DNA from: an uncultured Ruminococcus sp.
GTDB taxonomy: Bacteria > Bacillota > Clostridia > Oscillospirales > Ruminococcaceae
Reading direction: 5' to 3'
Length of the DNA: 5,695 bases
Assembly (NCBI GenBank): GCA_937894495.1
Contig: CALCRR010000235.1
Span: 1 to 5,695, forward strand
In this document: positions 1-5,052 of the stretch, piece by piece
How the letters are laid out: each line of letters opens with the position of its first letter
Numbering within the stretch: the stretch's first letter is position 1
The notes under the pieces: model-generated
The model's input: only the letters and a program-made list of their open reading frames with translations
Database searches by the model: none
Told to the model about the DNA's origin: nothing
Position numbers and translations under genes: made by a program

Positions 1-23
1 CCTTTTTTCATAACCCTATTGGT

Positions 24-40
24 GCCTTTCGCAGAAAGGC
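24..40 (+). promoter_or_regulatory. Hairpin overlapping the mscS ribosome binding site
   Basis: GCCTTTC (24-30) and GAAAGGC (34-40) are perfectly complementary around a 3-base GCA loop, and T23-G41 can add a wobble pair. The right arm contains most of the Shine-Dalgarno sequence AAAGGCGG (35-42) that serves the start at 52. In RNA the stem would hide the ribosome binding site. This is seen directly; that it controls translation is an inference. Confidence 0.5.
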
Positions 41-51
41 GGATTATAAAA

Positions 52-861
52 ATGACATTTGCAGAGAGATTTCTTGAACGGCTGGAGGATATGCTGCCCA
101 ACCTGCTGGGGGCGCTGATAATAGTCATCGCAGGGCATATCGTCAGCCGCATAACCCTTAAAATAATGGGCAAGGGGCTTAATATGAAGCACGTTGACCC
201 CACCATACACAAGTTCCTTATGTCAATGGTCAGGGTGACTATAACCGTGCTGGTGGCAGTTATGGCGCTGTCGGCGCTGAAAGTCCCCATGTCCTCAATA
301 ATAGCGGCAATAGGCACGGCAGGTCTTGCCATAGGTCTGGCACTGCAGGACAGCCTTTCAAACATGGCAGGGGGCTTTGTCATACTGTTCTCAAAGCCCT
401 TTAAATGCGGCGATTATATACAGGTAGGCTCTGACGAGGGCATTGTCGATATGATATCCATGCTTTATACCAGGCTGCTCACCATCGACAACCGTGCGGT
501 GTGCATACCAAACAGCTCGGTGGCTAAGTCGACCGTCATAAATATCACCGCTGAGGAGCAGCGCCGTCTGGAGCTCAAATTCTCCATAAGCTACTCTGAT
601 GACCACAATAAGGCTATGAGCATTATCCGTGAGGTACTTGCCAAAGACGACCGCATTCTCCACACTCCCGATGAGCCCCTTATCGCCATGTGGGAGCACG
701 GCAGCAGCGCCATAGTGCTGCTTATGAGGGCGTGGGTGAGCACCCCTCAATACTGGGCGGTGCGCTTTGATCTGCTAAAAAAGGTCAAGGAGGCCTTTGA
801 CGAAAACGGCATAACCATACCCTTTGACCAGCTGGAGATCAGCATGAGGCAGGATAAGTGA
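52..861 (+). CDS. mscS: Small-conductance mechanosensitive channel, MscS family
   Basis: This 269-residue membrane protein resembles E. coli MscS (286 residues), a heptameric channel that opens under membrane tension to release solutes during hypo-osmotic shock. Predicted TM1 is about residues 17-37, TM2 57-77, and the Gly/Ala-rich pore helix TM3 82-114 (AAIGTAGLAIGLALQ, then SLSN). The cytoplasmic beta domain begins with the family motif SKPFKCGDYIQVG (114-126) and continues through IPN (152-154); the alpha/beta domain runs to the end (YWAVRFDLLKKVKEAFDENG). Residue 100 is Asp where E. coli has Gly113, while Gly108 matches the conserved Gly121. I chose ATG 52 because AAAGGCGG lies 9 bases upstream. 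The frame is open to the window edge, with TTG 19 and GTG 22 as alternatives lacking a good binding site. Its promoter lies outside the window. Confidence 0.93.
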   Translation: MTFAERFLERLEDMLPNLLGALIIVIAGHIVSRITLKIMGKGLNMKHVDPTIHKFLMSMVRVTITVLVAVMALSALKVPMSSIIAAIGTAGLAIGLALQDSLSNMAGGFVILFSKPFKCGDYIQVGSDEGIVDMISMLYTRLLTIDNRAVCIPNSSVAKSTVINITAEEQRRLELKFSISYSDDHNKAMSIIREVLAKDDRILHTPDEPLIAMWEHGSSAIVLLMRAWVSTPQYWAVRFDLLKKVKEAFDENGITIPFDQLEISMRQDK

Positions 862-937
862 AAATGCAGGCAGAATAATATGCGGATATACCATAAAATA
901 AGCATTGCTTCTTCTGCGCCGAAAGGAACAGGATAAC

Positions 938-1918
938 ATGAAAAAAGCCTTGAAGATCACAGGGAAAATATTGCTTTGGCTGCTGATACTTATAGTGGTC
1001 TTTCTTATCATTATGACCATTATAAATCAGATGCTGCTGAAAAAGGACAGGAAAGACCTGAAAGACCACATCGGGCAGATGGTGGAGATAGACGGCAGTG
1101 AGATGTGTGTTTACACCGAGGGTGAGGGCGATCACACGCTGGTTTTTATGTCGGGCTCGGGAACAGCTTCGCCTATATATGATTTCAAGACCATCTGTTC
1201 ACGGCTTTCAGACGATAACAGGGTGGTGGTCATTGAGAAATTCGGCTACGGTTTCAGCGATATCGTTGACGGCGAGCGTGATTTTGATACCATACTCCGC
1301 CAGGACAGAGAAGCGCTGGAAAAGCTGGGTATAGAAGGACCTTTCATACTCTGCCCCCACTCAATGTCAGGACTTGAAGCACTTATGTGGGCGCAGGAAT
1401 ATCCCGATGAGGTAGAAGCCATTGTGGGGCTCGATATGGCTGTCCCCGAGGCATATGATGTGATAAATGACGCAAGCCCCAATTCAGATAAGCTGGCATC
1501 TGTCATCATGCAGGCAGTGCGTGAATGCGGTATTTTCAGGCTGATGGGCGATGATTTTCTCATAAACAGGGGAGAGCTCACAGATGACGAGATCGCTGTC
1601 TACAGAAAGATCATATACACAAAAGCCGCAAACGATAATATGCTGAGCGAGGGTCTGTACACAGCTAAAGCCTGTGAGGAGATACGCAGCAAGGATATGC
1701 CCGAAACGCCTATGCTGCTGTTCGTATCCGACGGCTCAGGCGGAACAGGTATGGACACTGAGACCTGGAGAGGTTTTACAGAGAAATTTGCCGAAAGCAT
1801 TGCAAACGAAAGGATAGTGGAGCTCGACTGCGGACATTATGTGCATGACTTTGAGTATGAGCGGATAAGCAAGGATATAAAGGAGTTTATCAAACGACCG
1901 GACAGCTCAGCCGAATGA
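938..1918 (+). CDS. Membrane-anchored alpha/beta hydrolase
   Basis: The protein has 326 residues. A basic N-terminus (MKKALKITGK) and one hydrophobic helix (about 11-34) suggest a membrane anchor with the enzyme domain outside. The rest follows the alpha/beta-hydrolase order: a strand and oxyanion-region loop FMSGSGTASP (70-79) in place of the usual HG motif, VVVIEKFGYGFSD (96-108), the nucleophile elbow CPHSMSG with Ser142, a candidate acid Asp265 (LLFVSDGSG), and the catalytic His300 (CGHYVHDFE). The elbow is unusual because Pro140 replaces the first Gly of GxSxG. Residues 195-250 form a helical insertion resembling a lid. The start at 938 has GAAAGGA 10 bases upstream; a TTG at 905 in the same frame has no good site. 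It sits 76 bases after mscS and 67 before the GH3 gene, probably in one transcript. The substrate (ester, lipid or peptide) cannot be told; the fold is confident, the activity is not. Confidence 0.85.
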   Translation: MKKALKITGKILLWLLILIVVFLIIMTIINQMLLKKDRKDLKDHIGQMVEIDGSEMCVYTEGEGDHTLVFMSGSGTASPIYDFKTICSRLSDDNRVVVIEKFGYGFSDIVDGERDFDTILRQDREALEKLGIEGPFILCPHSMSGLEALMWAQEYPDEVEAIVGLDMAVPEAYDVINDASPNSDKLASVIMQAVRECGIFRLMGDDFLINRGELTDDEIAVYRKIIYTKAANDNMLSEGLYTAKACEEIRSKDMPETPMLLFVSDGSGGTGMDTETWRGFTEKFAESIANERIVELDCGHYVHDFEYERISKDIKEFIKRPDSSAE

Positions 1919-1927
1919 CCGTAAGAC

Positions 1928-1956
1928 CAGCCCTTGAAAAGCTTTGCGATGGGCTG
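1928..1956 (+). other. Short stem-loop between hydrolase and GH3 genes
   Basis: CAGCCC (1928-1933) can pair with GGGCTG (1951-1956) across a 17-base loop. No T-run follows, so it is not a convincing terminator; it could be an RNA-processing or stability element, or chance. The GH3 ribosome binding site AAGGAG (1971-1976) follows it. Confidence 0.25.
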
Positions 1957-1985
1957 CAATAAACCAGATAAAGGAGTAAAAAACA

Positions 1986-3278
1986 ATGACAAGTGAAGCT
2001 GCGCTCAGGCGCATAATAAAGATAATGTCGGTGCTTTTGTGTACAGCGCTGGGGGTGCTGGCGATATTCGGGGGGCTTTATCTTAAAAAGAACAGCTCGA
2101 AGGACTCGCCGAAGAAGGTATCAAAGGACAGCAGCTCAAAAATCAGCGCCATTACCACCGACGCCGATGATGTGACCACCGACGCTGAGGACTCTCAGCC
2201 GCAGGAGCCTGCACCCGAGCCCGAACCCGAGCCTGAGCCTGTTGACCCCGTCGAAGCACGTATCTCACAAATGAGCCTGCACGAAAAGGTCTGCCAGCTG
2301 TTTATAGTTACCCCCGAGGAGCTGGCTGGAGATAAAAGCAAGACCCTGACCACCGCAGGGCTGGAGACCAAGCTAGCCCTTGCGGAGACCCCTGTGGGCG
2401 GTATCATCTATTTTTCGGACAACCTGCAAAATGTTGACCAGACCGAGAAAATGCTCACCCAGACCAAGGATTTTGCCAAGGAGCTGGGTATGCCGAGGCT
2501 TTTCATAAGCGTTGACGAGGAGGGCGGCACTGTGGCAAGGTGCGCCGAAATGCTGGGGCTCACCCAGTTTGCAGATATGTATTACTACCGTGACGAGGGT
2601 GAGGAGACCGCCTACGACAACGCCTTTACCATAGGCACATACCTGACCGAGCTGGGCTTTGATCTGGATTTTGCACCTGTGGCTGACACCTGGTCGAACT
2701 ACTTCAACACAGTCATCGGCACAAGAGCCTACAGCGACGATTTTGAGCAGTCTGCCCGGCTGGTGGCTTCGGCAGTAAAGGGCTTTAAGGACAGCGGCGT
2801 TGCCTGCACCCTGAAGCACTTCCCCGGGCACGGCGATACCAATGACGACTCCCACCTGGGCAGCGTTTACTCATACAAGAGCCTTGAGGAGCTTGAAGAG
2901 CAGGAGTATCTCGCCTTTGAGAGCGGCATTGCGGCAGGTGCGGATATGGTAATGGTGGGTCACATAACTATGGAGGGCGTTGACGAACAGCCTGCGTCCC
3001 TTTCGCCCGTTATGGTAACTGAGCAGCTACGTGAAAACCTGGGCTTTAACGGAGTTATCATAACCGACTCGCTGGAAATGGGCGCCATAGCCGATAACTA
3101 CCCCGACGGCGAGGCTGCGCTGCTGGCATTCAAGGCAGGCTGCGATATGCTGCTTATGCCCGAGGACCTGAACAAAGCTGTGAGCTCAATTGAAAAGGCT
3201 GTAGAGTCGGGCGACATAAAGGAAGAGCGCATAGACGAGAGCCTGAGAAGGATCTTTGCCCTCAAAGGATTATCTTAG
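1986..3278 (+). CDS. nagZ: Membrane-anchored GH3 beta-N-acetylhexosaminidase (NagZ-type)
   Basis: This 430-residue enzyme of glycoside hydrolase family 3 should remove terminal beta-linked N-acetylglucosamine, probably from peptidoglycan fragments. A hydrophobic helix (about 10-33) anchors it. A low-complexity linker (34-88) follows, with TTDADD/TTDAED repeats and an alternating Glu-Pro run (74-85). The catalytic barrel starts near residue 90. Family marks are ISVDEEGGTVAR (174-185), GTRAYSDD (245-252), the NagZ signature KHFPGHGDTNDDSH (277-290), whose Asp288/His290 dyad is the acid/base in NagZ enzymes, and the nucleophile Asp361 in ITDSLEMGA. There is no second C-terminal domain, as in short NagZ proteins. 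Cys19 (SVLLC) does not fit a lipobox well, so a plain transmembrane anchor is likelier than a lipoprotein. AAGGAG lies 9 bases before ATG 1986. The anchor and linker place the enzyme outside the membrane, suggesting cell-wall turnover or glycan scavenging. Family is near certain; the natural substrate is inferred. Confidence 0.93.
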   Translation: MTSEAALRRIIKIMSVLLCTALGVLAIFGGLYLKKNSSKDSPKKVSKDSSSKISAITTDADDVTTDAEDSQPQEPAPEPEPEPEPVDPVEARISQMSLHEKVCQLFIVTPEELAGDKSKTLTTAGLETKLALAETPVGGIIYFSDNLQNVDQTEKMLTQTKDFAKELGMPRLFISVDEEGGTVARCAEMLGLTQFADMYYYRDEGEETAYDNAFTIGTYLTELGFDLDFAPVADTWSNYFNTVIGTRAYSDDFEQSARLVASAVKGFKDSGVACTLKHFPGHGDTNDDSHLGSVYSYKSLEELEEQEYLAFESGIAAGADMVMVGHITMEGVDEQPASLSPVMVTEQLRENLGFNGVIITDSLEMGAIADNYPDGEAALLAFKAGCDMLLMPEDLNKAVSSIEKAVESGDIKEERIDESLRRIFALKGLS

Positions 3279-3296
3279 GGGCTAAGCCCCTTTTCT
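3277..3296 (+). terminator. Possible intrinsic terminator after the GH3 gene
   Basis: AGGGGC (3277-3282) pairs with GCCCCT (3286-3291) around a TAA triloop, followed by TTTCTT. The stem begins inside the GH3 stop codon TAG (3276-3278). It is short but GC-rich, and placed where the three-gene transcript would end. Confidence 0.5.
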
Positions 3297-3312
3297 TCCC
3301 CCACCTATGCAT

Positions 3313-3405
3313 CTAGAAGCAAGAAGCAAGAGGCAAGAAGCAAGAGTCCTCTTTTTAGACTTTGTGAGGTTAGAAAATTTCTTGCCTCTTGCTTCTTGCC
3401 TCTAG
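3313..3405. repeat. Long inverted repeat built from GCAAGAR heptamers
   Basis: The left arm (3313-3339) and right arm (3379-3405) are inverted complements over 27 bases with one mismatch (A3318 against C3400). They enclose a 39-base centre. Within and beyond the left arm are four exact heptamers in alternation: GCAAGAA (3319-3325), GCAAGAG (3326-3332), GCAAGAA (3333-3339) and GCAAGAG (3340-3346). The right arm shows the complement, TTCTTGC/CTCTTGC, and both arms end in a CTAG. As RNA or extruded DNA it would form a very stable hairpin. No reading frame or transposase accompanies it. It is related to the GTAAGAR arrays at 3545-3582 and 5555-5592 by a C-to-T change at the second position. Confidence 0.9.
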
Positions 3406-3458
3406 TAGCTGGGGGCGCTTTCGTGACCTCTAGTATTTTGTGACGCTGCGCGAACCTT

Positions 3459-3509
3459 GGTAAATTGTGTATTTGTGTGATTTACCGAATAACTTGATAA
3501 AACGGTTTT
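3459..3509 (-). repeat. Composite repeat module C, 5' copy, with hairpin
   Basis: GGTAAAT (3459-3465) and ATTTACC (3480-3486) form a perfect 7-bp stem with a 14-base loop. The reverse complement of 3471-3509 aligns with 5591-5628 at about 29 of 39 positions with one gap, including shared GGTAAA and CACAAAT blocks. The two are therefore degenerate inverted copies of one module. Confidence 0.6.
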
Positions 3510-3544
3510 CTAGCCACTAGCCCTCTGACGACTAGCGACTAGCA
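3510..3544 (-). repeat. Composite repeat module B (CTAG-rich heptamers), 5' copy
   Basis: Five consecutive heptamers can be read: CTAGCCA, CTAGCCC, TCTGACG, ACTAGCG and ACTAGCA. They run without a phase break into the TTCTTAC array that starts at 3545. The reverse complement of 3514-3537 matches 5532-5555 at 21 of 24 positions. Confidence 0.7.
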
Positions 3545-3582
3545 TTCTTACCTCTTACTTCTTACATCTTACCTCTAAAAGC
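3545..3582 (-). repeat. Composite repeat module A (heptamer array), 5' copy of a 38-bp inverted repeat
   Basis: Heptamers TTCTTAC, CTCTTAC, TTCTTAC, ATCTTAC and CTCTAAA follow one another and end in AGC. The whole 38 bases are the exact reverse complement of 5555-5592, with 1972 bases between the copies. Identity stops sharply at both ends. Confidence 0.92.
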
Positions 3583-3586
3583 GCCT

Positions 3587-3619
3587 AACAGCGGTGTTAC
3601 GCAAAGTAACATCGCTGTT
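3587..3619. other. Perfect 14-bp stem-loop upstream of the XRE gene
   Basis: The arm at 3587-3600 pairs with 3606-3619 along all 14 positions (13 Watson-Crick, one G-T) around the loop GCAAA. No T-run follows on the + strand. On the - strand the stem is followed, after AGGCGC, by TTTT, so it could act as a leftward terminator, although no leftward gene is seen. It may also be the stem of a repeat-associated element, since it abuts module A. Confidence 0.6.
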
Positions 3620-3631
3620 TCATCTGCTCCC

Positions 3632-3660
3632 TTGAATGTTACAGCCTGCTTTGGTAGAAT
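3632..3660 (+). promoter_or_regulatory. Probable sigma-A promoter of the XRE gene
   Basis: TTGAAT (3632-3637) and TAGAAT (3655-3660) are separated by exactly 17 bases, matching 4 of 6 and 5 of 6 consensus bases. Transcription would start near 3667, leaving a leader of about 117 bases before the gene at 3784. Confidence 0.55.
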
Positions 3661-3675
3661 ATTCTCAGAAAGCAG
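3646..3675. promoter_or_regulatory. Dyad spanning the -10 box, candidate operator
   Basis: CTGCTTT (3646-3652) and AAAGCAG (3669-3675) are perfect inverted half-sites with their centre over the proposed -10 box, and the core contains the palindrome AGAATATTCT. A dyad placed this way is where a helix-turn-helix repressor would block RNA polymerase. The XRE protein downstream is the obvious candidate for binding it, by self-regulation; this is an inference. Confidence 0.45.
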
Positions 3676-3677
3676 AA

Positions 3678-3783
3678 CGCTTTCGCAATGCATAAGCGGC
3701 AGGGTCTGCTCGGGAGGTCAACAGAGGCAAAGACCAAGGTACCCCTGCGGCGAATTTAAAAATCTGTATGGGAGGTCATCATT
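3678..3783 (+). promoter_or_regulatory. Foldable leader of the XRE gene with a duplicated SD-like motif
   Basis: CGCTT (3678-3682) pairs with AAGCG (3694-3698). Directly after it, GCAGGG (3699-3704) pairs with CCCTGC (3743-3748), with a possible inner TCT/AGA helix. The motif GGGAGGTCA occurs twice: at 3712-3720 inside the second hairpin, and at 3770-3778, where GGGAGG is the true ribosome binding site 8 bases before ATG 3784. No start codon follows the first copy at a useful distance. I matched it to no riboswitch class I know. Confidence 0.4.
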
Positions 3784-4353
3784 ATGACATTAGGTGAAAA
3801 GCTTAAAGACGCAAGGAAAAAGACAGGGCTGTCTCAGGAACAGCTGGCAGAAAAGCTCAGCGTATCACGCTCGGCAGTGGCAAAGTGGGAGACTGACAAG
3901 GGGCTGCCCGACATCGCCAACCTGAAAGCTATATCAGAGCTTCTCAGCGTGAGCGTTGATTACCTTTTAGACGACGGCGAAGGCAAGGCTCTTACCGAGC
4001 TGAGAGAGCCGATAGAGCTTTCACAGTACCGCAAGGGCGGCAAGGCACGCAGCGCCAAAGATGCCTGCTGCGCCGCAAAATATCCCGAAGCTGACTGCAT
4101 TTATGCCCTGGTCAGACAAAAGGCTCTCAGCAAGGCTGAGATGGTGCTCGACTTTATCGTGCAGCCGGGGATATTTGATATGGCAGACAGCTTTGCCAAC
4201 AAGGATGCCTATTATCTGGTGGAGCAAAAGGGCAGGCAGTTTTTTGTGAGCGTCAGTGAGGATTTTATAACATCAAGAGAGCTGCCCGGAAGTATCACCG
4301 ACAATAAATTCGTGATAGGTCAGTACCGCTTTAAAAATGCATATACTTTATAA
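3784..4353 (+). CDS. XRE-family helix-turn-helix transcriptional regulator with a C-terminal domain of unknown role
   Basis: The protein has 189 residues. Residues 4-61 are a Cro/C1-type HTH: TLGEKLKDARKKTGLSQEQL opens it, helix 2 is about 17-26, the recognition helix is about 28-39 (SRSAVAKWETDK), then LPDIANLKAISELLSVSVDYLLDD. It should bind DNA as a dimer. Residues 70-189 are a separate domain with no motif I can assign. It holds a Cys pair (95-96) plus Cys105, a stretch AYYLVEQKGRQFFVSVSEDF (142-161) that looks like beta strands, and no membrane segment, so it may sense a ligand or set the oligomer. GGGAGG lies 8 bases before the ATG. The gene stands alone with its own probable promoter and an overlapping dyad, which suggests self-regulation. 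Its targets are unknown; the HU operon promoter 290 bases downstream is one candidate. The HTH call is firm, the rest is open. Confidence 0.9.
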   Translation: MTLGEKLKDARKKTGLSQEQLAEKLSVSRSAVAKWETDKGLPDIANLKAISELLSVSVDYLLDDGEGKALTELREPIELSQYRKGGKARSAKDACCAAKYPEADCIYALVRQKALSKAEMVLDFIVQPGIFDMADSFANKDAYYLVEQKGRQFFVSVSEDFITSRELPGSITDNKFVIGQYRFKNAYTL

Positions 4354-4396
4354 TGGCAGCTCCCCCGTGGGCAGATACGCCAAAAATTAATCAACC

Positions 4397-4424
4397 GTGA
4401 ATAATTTTCGGTATGCGGTATAAT
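4397..4424 (+). promoter_or_regulatory. Weak possible promoter sharing a box with the HU promoter
   Basis: TATAAT stands at 4419-4424, with only a poor -35 candidate, GTGAAT (4397-4402), 16 bases upstream. The 17 bases at 4409-4425 match 4656-4672, which cover the -10 region of the HU promoter, at 15 of 17 positions (CGGTATG, then the -10). No gene follows closely, so a product would be a small RNA or a long HU leader. Confidence 0.35.
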
Positions 4425-4486
4425 AATTTAAAGGGAGACAAAAAACCTCACAGCTGAAAAAGTGCGTGTATGCGCATTATCGTGTT

Positions 4487-4527
4487 AGCCGCGGCTTACA
4501 AATGCAATTTGTATTTTCTGCCGGCAG
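4487..4527. other. Cluster of three palindromes between the XRE and HU genes
   Basis: AGCCGCGGCT (4487-4496) is a perfect palindrome. TACAAAT/ATTTGTA (4497-4503, 4507-4513) is a 7-bp dyad around GCA followed by TTTT. CTGCCGGCAG (4518-4527) is a second perfect palindrome. The gene-free stretch 4354-4751 otherwise shows only A/T-rich sequence and the promoter elements listed separately. The middle dyad with its T-run could be a weak terminator; the flanking ones could be protein-binding sites. Confidence 0.5.
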
Positions 4528-4613
4528 GCAGGATAACATAAATAATGTGTGAATAAACACAAAATATCTATTCAAAAAGCAAGAAATTTTTAGGTAAGTC
4601 TACAAAGATTAGC

Positions 4614-4641
4614 TCAAAAGCCCGAAAACAGGGCATTTTGA
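4614..4641. terminator. Weak hairpin just upstream of the HU promoter
   Basis: TCAAAAGCCC (4614-4623) pairs with GGGC and TTTTGA (4631-4641) across a 7-base loop, with one bulged A at 4635. On the - strand the GCCC/GGGC stem is followed directly by TTTTGAG, so it would work better for leftward transcripts. It may insulate the HU promoter, which starts 2 bases later. Confidence 0.35.
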
Positions 4642-4642
4642 A

Positions 4643-4671
4643 TTGACAAAGCGGTCGGTATGAGTTATAAT
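4643..4671 (+). promoter_or_regulatory. Consensus sigma-A promoter of the HU operon
   Basis: TTGACA (4643-4648) and TATAAT (4666-4671) are both perfect consensus hexamers with the optimal 17-base spacer. Transcription should begin near 4678, giving a leader of about 74 bases. This strength fits an abundant nucleoid protein. Confidence 0.92.
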
Positions 4672-4695
4672 ATCATCATAAAATAAACCCCAAAA

Positions 4696-4717
4696 CAGCA
4701 GCGAGGAAAGGCTGCTG
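4696..4717 (+). promoter_or_regulatory. Stem-loop in the HU leader
   Basis: CAGCAGC (4696-4702) and GCTGCTG (4711-4717) form a perfect 7-bp stem with the loop GAGGAAAG. The loop is purine-rich and SD-like, but the true ribosome binding site GGAGG (4739-4743) lies further down, 8 bases before ATG 4752. A 5' stem this near the transcript end often stabilises mRNA; that role is inferred. Confidence 0.5.
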
Positions 4718-4751
4718 ACATGAAGGAAAAATAAAAACGGAGGTAGTTAAA

Positions 4752-5030
4752 ATGAAAAAGGCTGAACTGCTTGCTGCTATCGCTGAAAAGAACGGCAGCA
4801 CAAAGAAAAGCGCTGAAGCAGCTCTTGACGCTGTTATAAGCACAATAACAGAAGCTCTTGAAAAGGGCGATAAGGTTGCGATCCCCGGCTTCGGTACATT
4901 CGAGGTAAGAGACCGTGCAGCTAAGGAGTCTATCAATCCTGCAACTAAGGAGCCTGTACACGTTCCTGCAAAGAAGGTCCCTGCATTCAAGGCAGCTAAG
5001 GCTCTTAAAGAGGCAGTAGACAAGAAATAA
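4752..5030 (+). CDS. hup: DNA-binding protein HU
   Basis: This 92-residue protein has the length of Firmicutes HU (92 in B. subtilis HBsu). HU dimers bend and compact DNA without strong sequence preference. The N-terminal helices (MKKAELLAAIAEKNG to ALEKG, 1-39) form the dimer body. PGFGTFEVRDRAA (45-57) leads into the beta arm, which carries the intercalating proline in NPAT (Pro63), and the protein ends with VPAKKVPAFKAAKALKEAV (71-89). The arm is atypical: where most HU proteins read R-K-G-R-N-P, this one reads K-E-S-I-N-P, so the conserved Gly60 and DNA-contacting Arg61 become Ser and Ile, and the usual TGE after NPQ becomes TKE. Arg53 and Arg55 remain. It is first in an operon, driven by the consensus promoter at 4643-4671, with the Lys/Ala-rich gene 22 bases downstream. 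Codon use favours GCT, GCA and AAG, as in highly expressed genes. Confidence 0.95.
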   Translation: MKKAELLAAIAEKNGSTKKSAEAALDAVISTITEALEKGDKVAIPGFGTFEVRDRAAKESINPATKEPVHVPAKKVPAFKAAKALKEAVDKK

Positions 5031-5052
5031 TCTGAGAAAAGGAGATATTATC

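Noticed and set aside
19..51. Upstream TTG/GTG starts for mscS
   Set aside because: The extra residues do not resemble the family N-terminus, and the only good ribosome binding site serves ATG 52.
391..750. 119-residue open frame on the - strand within mscS
   Set aside because: The + strand encodes the conserved MscS beta domain; the reverse frame is composition-driven.
2031..2042. Lipobox around Cys19 of the GH3 protein
   Set aside because: SVLLC has Leu at the -1 position, where Gly, Ala or Ser is expected, and the hydrophobic stretch continues past the Cys.
2373..2855. 160-residue open frame on the - strand within the GH3 gene
   Set aside because: The + strand here encodes intact GH3 catalytic motifs; the reverse frame has no recognisable domain.
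3313..3582. CRISPR-like array
   Set aside because: The units are contiguous 7-mers without unique spacers, and there are no cas genes.
3699..3760. T-box or other known riboswitch, suggested by GGTACC and GCGG
   Set aside because: The T-box antiterminator consensus and specifier loop are missing, and the downstream gene is a regulator; no other known class could be matched by eye.
4720..4734. Four-codon frame (MKEK) in the HU leader
   Set aside because: Too short to support, and no well-spaced ribosome binding site.
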